DNA of 64,000 bases from CAZQSL01 sp964595945 (GCA_964595945.1 CAZQSL010000003.1:1-64000); one strand, 5' to 3'; shown: positions 16,643-26,112, numbered from the stretch's first letter. Notes: generated from the letters alone by a model not told the origin. Program-made: numbers and translations.

Positions 16643-17203
16643 GTGATCACAACGAACGATTTCAGAAACGGTATGTTCTTCGGCTACGACGGCGATATTT
16701 TCGAGGTCGTGGAATTCCTGCACGTAAAGCCCGGCAAAGGCCCGGCCTTCGTGAGGACCAAGATCAGAAACATGCGCACGGGCGCTCTCATCGACAAGAC
16801 TTTCAGAGCAGGTGAAAAGGTCGATCAGATCCGCGTCGAGTCGCGCGCGATGGAGTATCTCTATCCTGACGGTGACGGCTATGTATTTATGGATCAGCAG
16901 ACATACGACCAGATACACGTCGCTTCCGAGCGTCTCGGCGACAAGAAAAAATATCTCAAGGAAAACCTTGTAATCGATATCCAGATGAATGGCGAGGAGA
17001 TACTCGGCATCGAATTGCCGCAGTTCCTCGAATTCACCATCGTCTATACTGAACCGGGCGAAAAGGGCAATACCGTGTCCAATACGCTCAAGAAGGCCGA
17101 AGTCGAGACCGGCGCGATCGTCATGGTGCCGCTGTTTATCGAGAGCGGCGAACGCATCAAGGTCGATACCCGCACGGACAGGTACATCGAAAGAGTGAAA
17201 TAA
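16643..17203 (+). CDS. efp: Translation elongation factor P
   Basis: Relieves ribosome stalling at polyproline stretches by binding between the P and E sites. 186 residues, the family's usual length, with KOW-like N-domain and two OB domains. The loop HVKPGKGPAF holds the Lys (K32) equivalent to E. coli K34, which is lysylated or otherwise modified; no modification gene was seen in the window. The C-terminal signature GAIVMVPLFIESGERIKVDTRTDRYIERVK-type end is present. Start GTG 16643 sits after GGGGGAT and gives VITTNDFRNG, the normal EF-P N-terminus; the frame is open further upstream to 16589 but that stretch is not EF-P-like. First gene of efp-asp23-amaP-DUF2273-nusB. Confidence 0.96.
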   Translation: MITTNDFRNGMFFGYDGDIFEVVEFLHVKPGKGPAFVRTKIRNMRTGALIDKTFRAGEKVDQIRVESRAMEYLYPDGDGYVFMDQQTYDQIHVASERLGDKKKYLKENLVIDIQMNGEEILGIELPQFLEFTIVYTEPGEKGNTVSNTLKKAEVETGAIVMVPLFIESGERIKVDTRTDRYIERVK

Positions 17204-17251
17204 CGCGACAGCCGGCGGCTGCGTGGCCGTGTGGCGCGAACGGAGGAGATC

Positions 17252-17641
17252 ATGACGGACGAATCTACTCTCGGCAGGATCGAGATATCCGATGAGGTTA
17301 TCTGCACCATCGCCGGTGTGGCTGCAAACGAAGTGGCCGGTATCGCCGGCATGAAAGGCTCGCTCATCGACGGCATCAAACAGGCCACGACCGGCAAACG
17401 CGATTTTTCGGCCGGTGTCGATGTCGAGCGCCCGGGCGATGCGGCTGCTCCTTACGCAGTCAATCTCCATGTTGTCATGGAATACAACGTGAGGATCGAC
17501 GATGTCGCGAAACAGGTGCAGGCGGTCGTCAAGGAAAAGATCGAGGCAATCACGGGCACAGTCGTCGGCGCGGTCAACGTGCATGTCGTCGACATCAAAC
17601 TGCCCGAGGCGCTGAGCGCCGTCCAGAGGGAAACCGCGTGA
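17252..17641 (+). CDS. Asp23/Gls24 family envelope stress response protein
   Basis: 129 residues of the Asp23/Gls24 (alkaline shock) family: GRIEISDEVICTIAGVAANEVAGIAGM at the N-terminus and a central NLHVVMEYNVRIDDVAKQVQ segment followed by AVNVHVVDI. In Staphylococcus, Asp23 coats the cytosolic face of the membrane through the anchor AmaP, encoded by the next gene here. ATG 17252 directly follows GGAGGAGATC, the best ribosome site in the region; a GTG at 17231 is rejected. The stop overlaps the amaP start by one base. Confidence 0.92.
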   Translation: MTDESTLGRIEISDEVICTIAGVAANEVAGIAGMKGSLIDGIKQATTGKRDFSAGVDVERPGDAAAPYAVNLHVVMEYNVRIDDVAKQVQAVVKEKIEAITGTVVGAVNVHVVDIKLPEALSAVQRETA

Positions 17642-18216
17642 TGCGAGTGATTTTTGCGCTTGTGGGCTTCGTGTTCGACCTCGCCGTGATGGCGGTTTCG
17701 GCGACAGTGGTATATTGCGCCGTGCAGCCGGATATGTATTTCGAGCTTGCCAGATGGGCCGGCCAGTACATGGAGTCACCGTCGATGCGGATGCAGACAG
17801 GCGGCGCGGGACTCGTGTTTTTTATCCTGTCGTTCAGACTGATGTTTCTGGTGGTATTCCGCAAGCCGGTCAAGACATTCCTCGTGCGAAAAGACGATGG
17901 CGGCAGCGTCACGGTGTCGCGATCGACCATCGACAATATTGTCACGCAGCTTGCCTCGAAGATGGAGCCTCCGTCAGCGGTGGACTCACTGCAGATCAGG
18001 CAGCGCCGCGACAGCAGGCTCGCAGTGTCGGTGCGGCTCAAGCTCAATCTGACAAATGACGGGCTGAAGGATTACACAACACGCTTCGACAAATCGGTCA
18101 AAAAATATTTCGCAGAGTGCATCGGGCTCGAAATCGCGCAGCTCGATCTGCAAGCCACGGGCGTAGCCGGAGCGACGCCTCCGCCGCATGATCAGACCAC
18201 TGAAGAGCAGGGGTGA
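17641..18216 (+). CDS. amaP: Alkaline shock response membrane anchor protein AmaP
   Basis: 191 residues. Two N-terminal transmembrane helices (about 5-27 and 52-75) are followed by a basic stretch (RKPVKTFLVRKDDGG) and a soluble Asp23-like domain with VTVSRSTIDNIV and RLKLNL. In Firmicutes AmaP tethers Asp23 to the membrane, which the upstream asp23 gene supports. ATG 17641 overlaps the asp23 stop (TGATG); a GTG three bases earlier is possible. The C-terminal tail is Thr/Pro-rich (ATPPPHDQTTEE). Confidence 0.88.
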   Translation: MRVIFALVGFVFDLAVMAVSATVVYCAVQPDMYFELARWAGQYMESPSMRMQTGGAGLVFFILSFRLMFLVVFRKPVKTFLVRKDDGGSVTVSRSTIDNIVTQLASKMEPPSAVDSLQIRQRRDSRLAVSVRLKLNLTNDGLKDYTTRFDKSVKKYFAECIGLEIAQLDLQATGVAGATPPPHDQTTEEQG

Positions 18217-18222
18217 CGGGCA

Positions 18223-18438
18223 ATGTCGCTTGAAAAAATACTCCAGTTTTTCACAGGCCGCACTGGCAGGGTTATCGGCGTGGCGGCGTTTTTCATCATC
18301 GGCGTGCTGTTTATGACTATTGGATTTCTGAAGACGGTTTTCGTCGTCTTCATGTGCGTGGTTGGATATGGCGTCGGGCTTTTTATCGACGATCCTGAGA
18401 AGCTCAGGAAGATCATCAATACTTATTTAGGGAAGTAA
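18223..18438 (+). CDS. DUF2273 small membrane protein
   Basis: 71 residues with two transmembrane helices (about 15-35 and 38-55) and the end FIDDPEKLRKIINTYLGK, the DUF2273 signature. This family almost always lies beside amaP and asp23, as it does here (6 bases after amaP, 5 bases before nusB). Its function is unknown, probably as a third component of the Asp23 membrane assembly. Confidence 0.88.
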   Translation: MSLEKILQFFTGRTGRVIGVAAFFIIGVLFMTIGFLKTVFVVFMCVVGYGVGLFIDDPEKLRKIINTYLGK

Positions 18439-18443
18439 CCGAT

Positions 18444-18851
18444 ATGTCACGAAACAGGGCGCGCGTAGTGTCGCTGCAAGCGCTGTTCCAGCTGGATGTC
18501 GACGCGGCACGCATTCCGGGTCTCATCGTAGATCGCGCCGAAGAAGAAGAGCTTACTGAGCGTGACGTAGAATATGTCAATACACTCGTAAACAACGTCG
18601 TCAGCAGACAGGGCGAAATCGACGACATCATCCGCAAGTATTCGATCGATTGGGATATCTCACGGCTTGGCCGTGTCGACAAGGCGATTTTGCGCATCGC
18701 GATATGCGAGATATCCATCGTCGGCGATATCCCCGAAAGTGTTTCGATCAATGAGGCAGTGCGGCTCGCCAAAAAGTACGGCAGCGAAAATTCTTCGAGA
18801 TTTATCAATGGCATACTCGGGAAATTCGCCCGCGATCGCGGAAAACAATAA
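18444..18851 (+). CDS. nusB: Transcription antitermination factor NusB
   Basis: RNA-binding partner of NusE in rRNA antitermination. 135 residues, all-helical, typical length. Seen: RNRARVVSLQALFQLD at the N-terminus with the basic RNA-binding helix, DIIRKYSIDWDISRLGRVDKAILRIAICEI, PESVSINEAVRLAKKYGSENSSRFINGILG. ATG 18444 follows AGGGAAG by 9 bases. Last recognisable gene of the efp operon; the next gene starts 18 bases later and may be cotranscribed. Confidence 0.95.
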   Translation: MSRNRARVVSLQALFQLDVDAARIPGLIVDRAEEEELTERDVEYVNTLVNNVVSRQGEIDDIIRKYSIDWDISRLGRVDKAILRIAICEISIVGDIPESVSINEAVRLAKKYGSENSSRFINGILGKFARDRGKQ

Positions 18852-18869
18852 TTTACTTCTGATATTATT

Positions 18870-19685
18870 ATGATCAACTTCAGGACCGCTGCCATTGTGT
18901 TTGCCGTCAGTCTCGTACTGACTGTGATTTCGCATTGGCAGAGCACTCGCTTTCCTTCGGCACGCCAGATTTCTCCCTATCTGCTCGAAGAGCCCTACCA
19001 GGCTCCCGTCGAAATGGAACCCTTCGAAGTCAAGGTCAAATCCGGCACATACATCGTGTATCCCCACCATGAATATCTGATCAAGGGTCTTGTCGTCACT
19101 ACCCACGACAGCGGTAGCTGGACCGATTACGCGCATGGCCTCTGGGGCGACTTTCTCAATGTCAAGGACATCTGCGCGATGTGGGGCGTCAATACTCAAA
19201 ACGAACTCTACAAAAAACTACAGTACCGCAGCGGCGACTGGACGTGTTATGTACGCACGCGCGACCGTTGGGCGTGGGACAATTTCCGGCTCGACCAGTT
19301 TTCCAATACGCATGTGCTCGCCACTGACAAGAAAGTGATCCGGAATGCAAAACGCGCGCGTCGCGGCGATCAGATATACATGCACGGATACCTCGTCGAC
19401 TATTCCATCAACGGCGCGGGCGTGCGGCGGTCGAGCACGATCCGCGAAGACACGGGCAATGGCGCGTGCGAAGTGATGTTTGTCACCGATTTCGGTATCA
19501 TCCGCTCCGCCTCTTCACTGTTCCAGACACTTTTGCCCATCGCGCTCGCCATGACAATCCTGTCAGGCATAGCTATGCTGATCCTCTATCTGCGTGCGCC
19601 GCTGTACTCCACGCGTGCATACGTCGAACATCAGTCCGGCGGCGATGCCGAACCTTCAGATGCGTCCGAATCCGACAGTCAATGA
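18870..19685 (+). CDS. Conserved-looking bitopic membrane protein of unknown function
   Basis: 271 residues. One N-terminal helix (about 5-22, TAAIVFAVSLVLTVI) and one near the C-terminus (about 217-238, LLPIALAMTILSGIAMLILYL) enclose a domain of about 190 residues on the outer face, rich in Trp and Tyr (DSGSWTDYAHGLWGDFLNVKDICAMWG; GDQIYMHGYLVDY; REDTGNGACEVMFV). The tail is acidic and polar. No catalytic motif was recognised and no family name is claimed. It starts 18 bases after nusB without a clear ribosome site (TATTATT precedes the ATG), so the start is uncertain. Convergent with the receiver-kinase gene 41 bases downstream. Confidence 0.75.
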   Translation: MINFRTAAIVFAVSLVLTVISHWQSTRFPSARQISPYLLEEPYQAPVEMEPFEVKVKSGTYIVYPHHEYLIKGLVVTTHDSGSWTDYAHGLWGDFLNVKDICAMWGVNTQNELYKKLQYRSGDWTCYVRTRDRWAWDNFRLDQFSNTHVLATDKKVIRNAKRARRGDQIYMHGYLVDYSINGAGVRRSSTIREDTGNGACEVMFVTDFGIIRSASSLFQTLLPIALAMTILSGIAMLILYLRAPLYSTRAYVEHQSGGDAEPSDASESDSQ

Positions 19686-19726
19686 TATTCAGGAGCGGCT
19701 TGTCACGGGATTGCCGGGAAGGGCGG

Positions 19727-20830
19727 TTATTCGGCTGGGAATCTGACGACGAATCTCGCGCCTTCGCCGGATTTGCTTGTGACGAGTATGTCGCCGCCCA
19801 TTTCCCTGATCAATCCCCTGCTGATCGAGAGACCGAGCCCGGTGCCCGATGCCTTTGTGGTGAACAGCGGATCGAAGATGCGCGGCATGACGTCGTCCGC
19901 GATGCCGGTGCCAGTGTCGGAATAGATTATGTCTACAAAAGATTTTGCGTTGAATGCGGTGATCTCCGAGTCGATTGTCAGGGTACCGCCGTCCGGCATG
20001 GCCTGCACGGCGTTGAAGACAATGTTGTTGCAGATCATGATAGCCTGCGAGTAGTCGGCCCGAAGGCGGGGGAGTGGCTTTTTGACGGTATTGTTGGACA
20101 CGGTGATACTGCTGAGGTGCATCTGCGTCGTTGCCTGATTGATAGAGTCGCCGACGAGTTCTTCGACGGTGATGGGTTCCATATATGGCTTTTTGGGTTT
20201 TGAATACATCATCAAGTCATTGATCAGGGTGATGGTGCGTTTGACTTCGCTGTCGATATTGGCGAGGTTGCGCTTGACTACATCGTTGTCTTCGGGGAGG
20301 TAGCCCTGAAGGATGAAGAGAGCGGAATTGATGATGTTGAGCCTGTTGCGGATTTCGTGGGCGAATCCCATCGAGAGGACGCCGAGGGAAACGAGTTTTT
20401 CGGTTTCGGCGAGTTTTTTATATGCCTCTTTCATCTTGAGGTGGGTACCGACGCGGGCGCGGAGCTCGAGCACTTTGAATGGTTTGGTGACGAAGTCGAC
20501 GGCGCCGGTCTGGAGCATTTCGAGACGTGACTTGTCGTCGGCCTGGGCGGAGACGGCGAGCACGGGGATGTTTTGTTTGGCGGGAGTTTCCTTCATCTTT
20601 CTGAGGATTGTCATACCGTCCATGGTGGGGAGATTGATGTCGAGCAGGATGAGATCGGGCTCGTCGTAGGAAACGTCGCCAGCATAGCGTCCTTCGCGGA
20701 AGATATAATCATGCGCGTCCTTGCCGTCTTGCAGCCATACGGTGTTGACGTCGCTGTGGGCTTTTCTGATGACGCGCAGTTCGAGTTCGGCGTGATCGGG
20801 ATTGTCTTCTACCAGTAGTATGTTGTACAT
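19727..20830 (-). CDS. Cytosolic receiver-histidine kinase (REC-HisKA-HATPase)
   Basis: 367 residues, no membrane segment. An Rcp1-like receiver (about 1-125) has acceptor D64 in ILLDINLP and K116 in VTKPF. A coiled linker leads to HisKA with H158 in SMGFAHEIRNRLNII, then HATPase with N-box (CNNIVFNAVQAMPDGG), DTGTGIADD and GTGLGLSISRG. The receiver comes first, so the kinase is probably switched by phosphorylation from another kinase: a relay node, not a primary sensor. A TSUP transporter gene lies 95 bases upstream on the same strand. The two kinases in the window share short blocks (HEIRN, PLFTTK) but differ in N-terminal architecture. Confidence 0.9.
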   Translation of the reverse strand: MYNILLVEDNPDHAELELRVIRKAHSDVNTVWLQDGKDAHDYIFREGRYAGDVSYDEPDLILLDINLPTMDGMTILRKMKETPAKQNIPVLAVSAQADDKSRLEMLQTGAVDFVTKPFKVLELRARVGTHLKMKEAYKKLAETEKLVSLGVLSMGFAHEIRNRLNIINSALFILQGYLPEDNDVVKRNLANIDSEVKRTITLINDLMMYSKPKKPYMEPITVEELVGDSINQATTQMHLSSITVSNNTVKKPLPRLRADYSQAIMICNNIVFNAVQAMPDGGTLTIDSEITAFNAKSFVDIIYSDTGTGIADDVMPRIFDPLFTTKASGTGLGLSISRGLIREMGGDILVTSKSGEGARFVVRFPAE

Positions 20831-20925
20831 GCTGTCCTTCTTTTCACATCCGTGCTTGCGACGGATGCTAATATTCTAATGTGAGGCGGTATTTTTTTAA
20901 AGGAGGCGGTGTCAGGCTTTTTCAT

Positions 20926-21672
20926 TTACAGGGTTTTGTATATAAGTGATCCACCGGCGACGAGGAGGAGCCCGAACACGAGGAATTTGAATGCTCTGTC
21001 AGGGATTTTGCTGTGGATGATGTCGCCGAGTATTATCCCGGCAATCACGGCAGGGAAGAGTATCCCGCAGGTTTTGATCGACTGTATCGTGTATGCGTGC
21101 TGGAAGTAGAAACTTGCGCATAGCGCGGCGTTGAGGAGCAGCCAGAGCAGTGAAAGGGTGCCGCGCATGGCGCGTTTGTCTGCGAAAAGGCGGCTGGAGT
21201 AATAGACTATCAGGGGGCCGCCGGATGCGTATATGCCCTGCACGATGCCGCCGGTGAAAAGCCACGCCACGATTTCCGGGAAACTCATTTTTTTAGTGGG
21301 CGAAGTGCCGCGGACAAGTCTGAAGATTTCAAAAGTGGCAAGCAGAAATACAAAAATGCCGTAGACGAGTTGTAGTCTGGGGCCTTTGAGCATGGGGGTG
21401 AGATATATCCCCGCGCCGAAGCCCAGTCCCGCTATGGGCAGGATGTTGAGCAGGAGCGCCCGGTATTGTATGGCCTTGAAATCCTTAATTACAATATACA
21501 GGCTCAGCACGATGTTGAGTGGCAGGAGTATGGGGAGAAATTTGTCGATTTCAAGAAACTGAGCGCATAGGGTGAGCGCGAGTATCGTACTGCCGAATCC
21601 GGCGATTGCCTCGACCGTGTTTGCCAGCAGGACGATTATGACTACCGGCACAAGTGCTGTTCCCAATGACAT
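20926..21672 (-). CDS. TauE/SafE (TSUP) family permease
   Basis: 248 residues, about 8 transmembrane helices, the usual TSUP length. Both diagnostic repeats are present: AIAGFGSTILALTL near residue 22 and FTGGIVQGIYASGGPLIVYYSS near 138. Members export sulfite, sulfonates or related organic anions by proton antiport; the substrate is not predictable here. The ATG at 21672 begins directly with the first helix. The region upstream is divergent to moxR (229 bases). Confidence 0.85.
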   Translation of the reverse strand: MSLGTALVPVVIIVLLANTVEAIAGFGSTILALTLCAQFLEIDKFLPILLPLNIVLSLYIVIKDFKAIQYRALLLNILPIAGLGFGAGIYLTPMLKGPRLQLVYGIFVFLLATFEIFRLVRGTSPTKKMSFPEIVAWLFTGGIVQGIYASGGPLIVYYSSRLFADKRAMRGTLSLLWLLLNAALCASFYFQHAYTIQSIKTCGILFPAVIAGIILGDIIHSKIPDRAFKFLVFGLLLVAGGSLIYKTL

Positions 21673-21901
21673 TCTATCCCCCGCGGGCTGTGGAGCATCA
21701 GAGCTATTTTTTGCGAATCGGCCATTCGTGATAACGGCACTATCCGGATCGCGACGAATCCGGCCGCCCTGTCCGCACTGATTATATTACATTGCCGCGA
21801 TCTGCCAACACCCGCAGGTGACTATTTTTTCGATTTGATATAAGATTATTCAGCTCGGCACGCTTGCGGGCGGCAGACAAAACTTTTGGGAATCATCAAC
21901 C

Positions 21902-22840
21902 ATGGCAAAAAGCGAAAAACTGAATGAATTGATCAACTCGGTCGAAAAGGTGTTCGTCGGTAAGCGCGAAACGGTAGAACTCGCACTCAACGCGATGTTC
22001 AGCGGCGGTCACCTGCTCGTCAACGACCTGCCGGGAGTGGGCAAGACCACCCTCGCCAAGGCGATAGCGCGTTCGGTAGGCGGCGCGACAAAACGCGTGC
22101 AGTTCACCCCCGACCTGCTGCCCACTGACATCACTGGCGTCAATATCTACATCCATGAAAAAAACGAATTCAGATTTCACCCTGGCCCGGTGTTTGCCAA
22201 CATCCTGCTTGCCGACGAAATCAATCGTGCCACTCCACGCGCCCAGTCGAGCCTGCTCGAAGCAATGGAAGAATTTCAGGTGTCAGTCGATGGCACCATA
22301 CACAAGCTCCCCATGCCTTTCATGGTCATCGCCACACAGAACCCCGTCGAAATACAGGGCACTTTTCCCCTGCCGGAAGCGCAGCTCGACCGCTTCCTCA
22401 TTTCACTTTCCATCGGCTATCCGACTACTGGCGAAGAACTCAAAATCCTCGACTCCCGCTCAGGCGAAGACCCGCTCGATAATGTCGATGCCGTGCTCAC
22501 CCTCGATGAGGTGAAAGAACTAAAGCAGATTGTCAGGACCATACGGGTCGACGATTCGATCAAAGACTACATCGTGAGGATATCCGAAGCGACAAGGGAC
22601 CGCGATGACATACTCATCGGCGCAAGCCCGCGCGCGTCACTCGCTCTGATGATGGCCTCGCGTACCAAAGCGCTGTTCGACGGCAAGGAATATGTGACCC
22701 CCGAAGACATCAAGGCCATCGCGCCTTATGTACTCGGCCACAGGCTGATCCTGAGACATGCCGCGCGGCTCGACCTCGAAAAAAATCGCAATGTCGTCCG
22801 CGTGATACTCGACGAAGTCGCGGCGCCACGCCCGAAGTAA
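21902..22840 (+). CDS. MoxR-type AAA+ ATPase
   Basis: 312 residues. AAA_3 family: Walker A LPGVGKTT at residues 43-50, Walker B ILLADEIN at 101-108, then RATPRAQSSLLEAMEE, the sensor region ATQNPVEIQGTFPLPEAQLDRFL, and the C-terminal lid ASPRASLALMMASRTKALFDGKEYVTPEDI. MoxR proteins act as chaperone-like partners for VWA or DUF58 proteins. Here the next gene is DUF58, then a TgpA-like transglutaminase, the standard trio. ATG 21902 follows GGGAA by about 10 bases. Confidence 0.94.
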   Translation: MAKSEKLNELINSVEKVFVGKRETVELALNAMFSGGHLLVNDLPGVGKTTLAKAIARSVGGATKRVQFTPDLLPTDITGVNIYIHEKNEFRFHPGPVFANILLADEINRATPRAQSSLLEAMEEFQVSVDGTIHKLPMPFMVIATQNPVEIQGTFPLPEAQLDRFLISLSIGYPTTGEELKILDSRSGEDPLDNVDAVLTLDEVKELKQIVRTIRVDDSIKDYIVRISEATRDRDDILIGASPRASLALMMASRTKALFDGKEYVTPEDIKAIAPYVLGHRLILRHAARLDLEKNRNVVRVILDEVAAPRPK

Positions 22841-22892
22841 ACCCATCACGGCAGCCGGAGCGTCCGCTCCGCATCTTGCGAGAAACGGTATT

Positions 22893-23894
22893 ATGGCATC
22901 TTTTTTTCAGAAAAACGGCAGACTCATATTCGTCATCGCATGGGCATTTCTGCTGTTTCTCATCGCCACCAATATCCAGGTGGGATGGCTCTATGTGATC
23001 ATCTCGTTCATGCTCCTGCTGTGCTTTTATTCATGGCTGATCCCAAAGATCGCGCTCCGCGTGGTCAGCGCGGCCATATCCATGCCCGACATGGCCGAAC
23101 GCGGCGAAATGTCATACGCTTCGCTCGACATTACCAACCGTTCCCGCATCAGCCGCTATCTTGTCCGTGTCGATTTTCACTGCGAAGGGATCGGGTTCGA
23201 TCCTCCCGGAGCAGTCATAGTGCGGCTCGGGGGCAGAGACACCGAGACCATCAACGCGAGATTTGGCGCTGCGCACAGAGGTCTCGCGCACATCAGCGGC
23301 ATCACCCTTAGCTGCGGCGCGCCCGCCGGTGTACTAACCGTCCGCAAAGACGTGCGATGCCACGCGAATATAATCGTCCATCCCAAAATTTCTCCCGGGC
23401 TCGGCGAAGAGATTGCCAACGATTCCGGCGAAGGAGACCTCATCGGCGCAGAAAAATTTCACTCCCTCGAAGACCCCTTTCACTACAAACTCCGCGAATA
23501 TACCACAAGCGACAGCATGAAGCGCATCCACTGGAAACTCACCGCAAAACGCAATAAACCCATCGTGCGCGTCAACGAAAAAAAGATCATCGGCCACCGC
23601 GCCATTTTCATCGACAACATTAAAGACCATTACCCTGACGAGGAATTGTTCGAGCAGGCAGTCGAACGTGCCGCGTCGCTCGCGTGGCATCTGGTTTTTG
23701 TCAAAGGCACATCGGTCAGCATCGGCGCCACGGCAGCTCCGGGCATCACTGTCGAGTCACCAGAAGCATGGAAAACCGCGCTCAAATGGTTCGCGCTGAT
23801 CCGCCTTGAGCATGGATCGGCGCTTTACTCCGACTCGCAGGACATAGCCCGCGACTATGTTTTCGCACCCCCGGGAAAGGGGGTTGCAGGCTGA
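22893..23894 (+). CDS. DUF58 domain membrane protein
   Basis: 333 residues. Two N-terminal helices (about 10-27 and 30-48) precede a beta-rich domain and the DUF58 signature near 188-228: HSLEDPFHYKLREYTTSD followed by MKRIHWKLTAKRNKPIVR. DUF58 is a VWA-like fold served by MoxR ATPases; its role in cell-envelope or secretion quality control is not established. 52 bases after moxR, and its stop abuts the next ATG (TGAATG), so it is coupled to the transglutaminase gene. Confidence 0.92.
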   Translation: MASFFQKNGRLIFVIAWAFLLFLIATNIQVGWLYVIISFMLLLCFYSWLIPKIALRVVSAAISMPDMAERGEMSYASLDITNRSRISRYLVRVDFHCEGIGFDPPGAVIVRLGGRDTETINARFGAAHRGLAHISGITLSCGAPAGVLTVRKDVRCHANIIVHPKISPGLGEEIANDSGEGDLIGAEKFHSLEDPFHYKLREYTTSDSMKRIHWKLTAKRNKPIVRVNEKKIIGHRAIFIDNIKDHYPDEELFEQAVERAASLAWHLVFVKGTSVSIGATAAPGITVESPEAWKTALKWFALIRLEHGSALYSDSQDIARDYVFAPPGKGVAG

Positions 23895-26087
23895 ATGGCA
23901 AAACTGCCGGAATTCAACAGACTCTATCGCCAGCCCGAGTTGATCGAGCACAATGCCCTGCTGCGCCTCACGACATTTCTCGCCGTAGCGCTCGGTGTCT
24001 TCGTAGCCGCACGCAGCACCGAACTCGCCACGCCGATGCTCGTCGGCCTTACCGGCATCACCGCCGGCTATCTCTTCAGTCACTTCCGCCGCCGCTATTC
24101 CAACTGGTGGTTAAAGATAATCATATCCATCGTCATGACGGTCATCGGTTACACCTATATCACGCAGATGATTTACACCCTGCGATATCACGTCGTGGTA
24201 CTGACCGAACTCCTCATCTACCTGCAAGTGCTCCACAGCTTCGATCTCCCCCGCCGCAAAGACCTGATCTATTCGCTGCTCTCGGCATTCATGCTGATGT
24301 GTGTCGGCGGAGTCCTCACCCGCACGTTTGACTACGGCATCTACATGCTCATTTTCATCATCGTCGCCCTCTATCTGATCGTGCTGTACCACATGCAGGA
24401 AATCAGCGAAGACGCGACGCTGCACGGCACGCCCAGGGGACTGTTCAGACTCGTCGGCATCGTACTCGCGCTCTTCACGCTCGGTTTTCCGGTCTTTTTC
24501 TTCGCCATCCCGCGCTATCAGATGCACGCGCTCGAAGGCCTGCCGGTGTCCGGCTCGATAAAAAGCAAGGTGGAAGAGTTTTCCGGCCAGATCATGTACC
24601 CCGGCACAGTCTCCGGCCTCGCTGCCGGAGGGGGCGCCTCCGATGCCGAAACATTCCTGGAAGAACAGTACCTCGGCAGTGGCGACGCCTATTTCGGATT
24701 TGTCCCCAACATCAGTCTCGAAAGCCGCATGCGACTGAAAAACGAACTCGTCATGCGTGTCAAATCGACCTACAACTCATACCATCGCGGCCTCGTATTC
24801 GACAGATTCAACGGCAGAGGATGGCAGATTTCCAACCTCTCGGGACAAAAACTCTCCGAAGCCGGCAAATCATCCATGTTCGACCTCACGAAACTCGGCA
24901 TGGCCGACTTCGCCACCGGACTGCTCTACTCCAGCGAAGTCTACGAGTCTTACTACCTCGAAAAAGAAATGCCCAATCTCATCTATGCCGCCTACCGCCC
25001 CGACATGGTATATTTCCCGATGTCCATGATCATCGTCGACGAACACCTCGGCATGCGCGTGCCGGCCACCCTCGACAAAGGCACCGTCTACACCGTCGTC
25101 TCGAAAATCCCCCAAGTCGACCGCGCCACTCTTTCGGCTTTCCACCCCACTGTCTGCCCTGAATCCAAAAAACAGTACTGCTCCACTGCGTTTATGACCC
25201 CCCGCATGCGCCGCCTCTCACACCAGCTCACCGACGGCAAGCCTACCACTCTCGCCCAGGTCATCGCCATCCAGAAACATCTTATGAAAAACTATTCCTA
25301 CAATCTCGAAATCCCGCAGACCCCCATGGGCCGCAACTCCATCGATTACTTCCTTTTCGAATCCAAACAGGGATTTTGCGAGCACTTCGCAAGCGCCATG
25401 GTGCTACTCGCGCGCGAAGCAAATATCCCTGCACGTCTCGTGACAGGCTTTGCCCCTGGCGAATACAACGCATTCACAGGCTATTTCGAAGTCAAGGGCA
25501 GCGACGCCCACGCATGGGTCGAGCTTTACTTTCCCATGATCGGATGGCTCACTTTCGATCCCACACCAGGCTCTATGGAAGGGCCTGTCTTCACTAAAGA
25601 AACCACCCCCCTGTCGCTGATATACGATAAGTATCTCGCCCGCGCGCACAAAAAATTCACCGCCGCTTTCGACCATATCAAAGACGCCGTTATCGCGCGC
25701 ATCCCACACTCGATCGGGTCACTCGACACACGATATATGGCCGTCCCTCTCGCGGCACTGCTCATCATCGCAATCTATCTGATCCGCGCGCGACTCATCG
25801 ACGCAAAGGCATCACAACTTCCGCCTGCCAACCGCGCTGCGGCGGCGATCTATCTCTCCACCATCGCCGACCTGCGCCGCGCCGGCATATCCGTCCCAGC
25901 CGCCGCAACCGCATCCGACATCACCGCGATGCTCCCGCCCGTCATCGTCCAGCATTTCGACACCATTGCCACTACTTACAATCAGGCCGCATTTTCAGGC
26001 GCCATCACCTCTCCCTCATCGATAGCCGCCGCGCGCAAAGCCGCCGCGCGTCTCAGGTCCGAACTCATCGCCGAAGGCCTGCTCTGA
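23895..26087 (+). CDS. TgpA-like membrane transglutaminase (DUF3488 plus transglutaminase-like domain)
   Basis: 730 residues. Five to six N-terminal helices (about 30-205), an extracytoplasmic transglutaminase-core domain, one further helix (about 615-632, YMAVPLAALLIIAIYLI) and a helical cytosolic tail (DUF4129-like position). The catalytic triad is clear: C495 in QGFCEHFASAMVLLAREANIPARLVTGF, H539 in SDAHAWVELYF and D555 in WLTFDPTPG. It is therefore likely active in the periplasm or outside the membrane, as in Pseudomonas TgpA; the substrate is unknown. Third gene of the moxR-DUF58-tgpA operon. The DUF218 gene follows after 25 bases. Confidence 0.93.
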   Translation: MAKLPEFNRLYRQPELIEHNALLRLTTFLAVALGVFVAARSTELATPMLVGLTGITAGYLFSHFRRRYSNWWLKIIISIVMTVIGYTYITQMIYTLRYHVVVLTELLIYLQVLHSFDLPRRKDLIYSLLSAFMLMCVGGVLTRTFDYGIYMLIFIIVALYLIVLYHMQEISEDATLHGTPRGLFRLVGIVLALFTLGFPVFFFAIPRYQMHALEGLPVSGSIKSKVEEFSGQIMYPGTVSGLAAGGGASDAETFLEEQYLGSGDAYFGFVPNISLESRMRLKNELVMRVKSTYNSYHRGLVFDRFNGRGWQISNLSGQKLSEAGKSSMFDLTKLGMADFATGLLYSSEVYESYYLEKEMPNLIYAAYRPDMVYFPMSMIIVDEHLGMRVPATLDKGTVYTVVSKIPQVDRATLSAFHPTVCPESKKQYCSTAFMTPRMRRLSHQLTDGKPTTLAQVIAIQKHLMKNYSYNLEIPQTPMGRNSIDYFLFESKQGFCEHFASAMVLLAREANIPARLVTGFAPGEYNAFTGYFEVKGSDAHAWVELYFPMIGWLTFDPTPGSMEGPVFTKETTPLSLIYDKYLARAHKKFTAAFDHIKDAVIARIPHSIGSLDTRYMAVPLAALLIIAIYLIRARLIDAKASQLPPANRAAAAIYLSTIADLRRAGISVPAAATASDITAMLPPVIVQHFDTIATTYNQAAFSGAITSPSSIAAARKAAARLRSELIAEGLL

Positions 26088-26112
26088 AATCCTCCACAAT
26101 CCGGACGCCGCC

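Noticed and set aside
16613..17779. 388-codon antisense frame over efp and asp23
   Set aside because: Lies antisense to recognised efp and asp23; Arg/His/Asp-rich with no motif; a codon-bias shadow.
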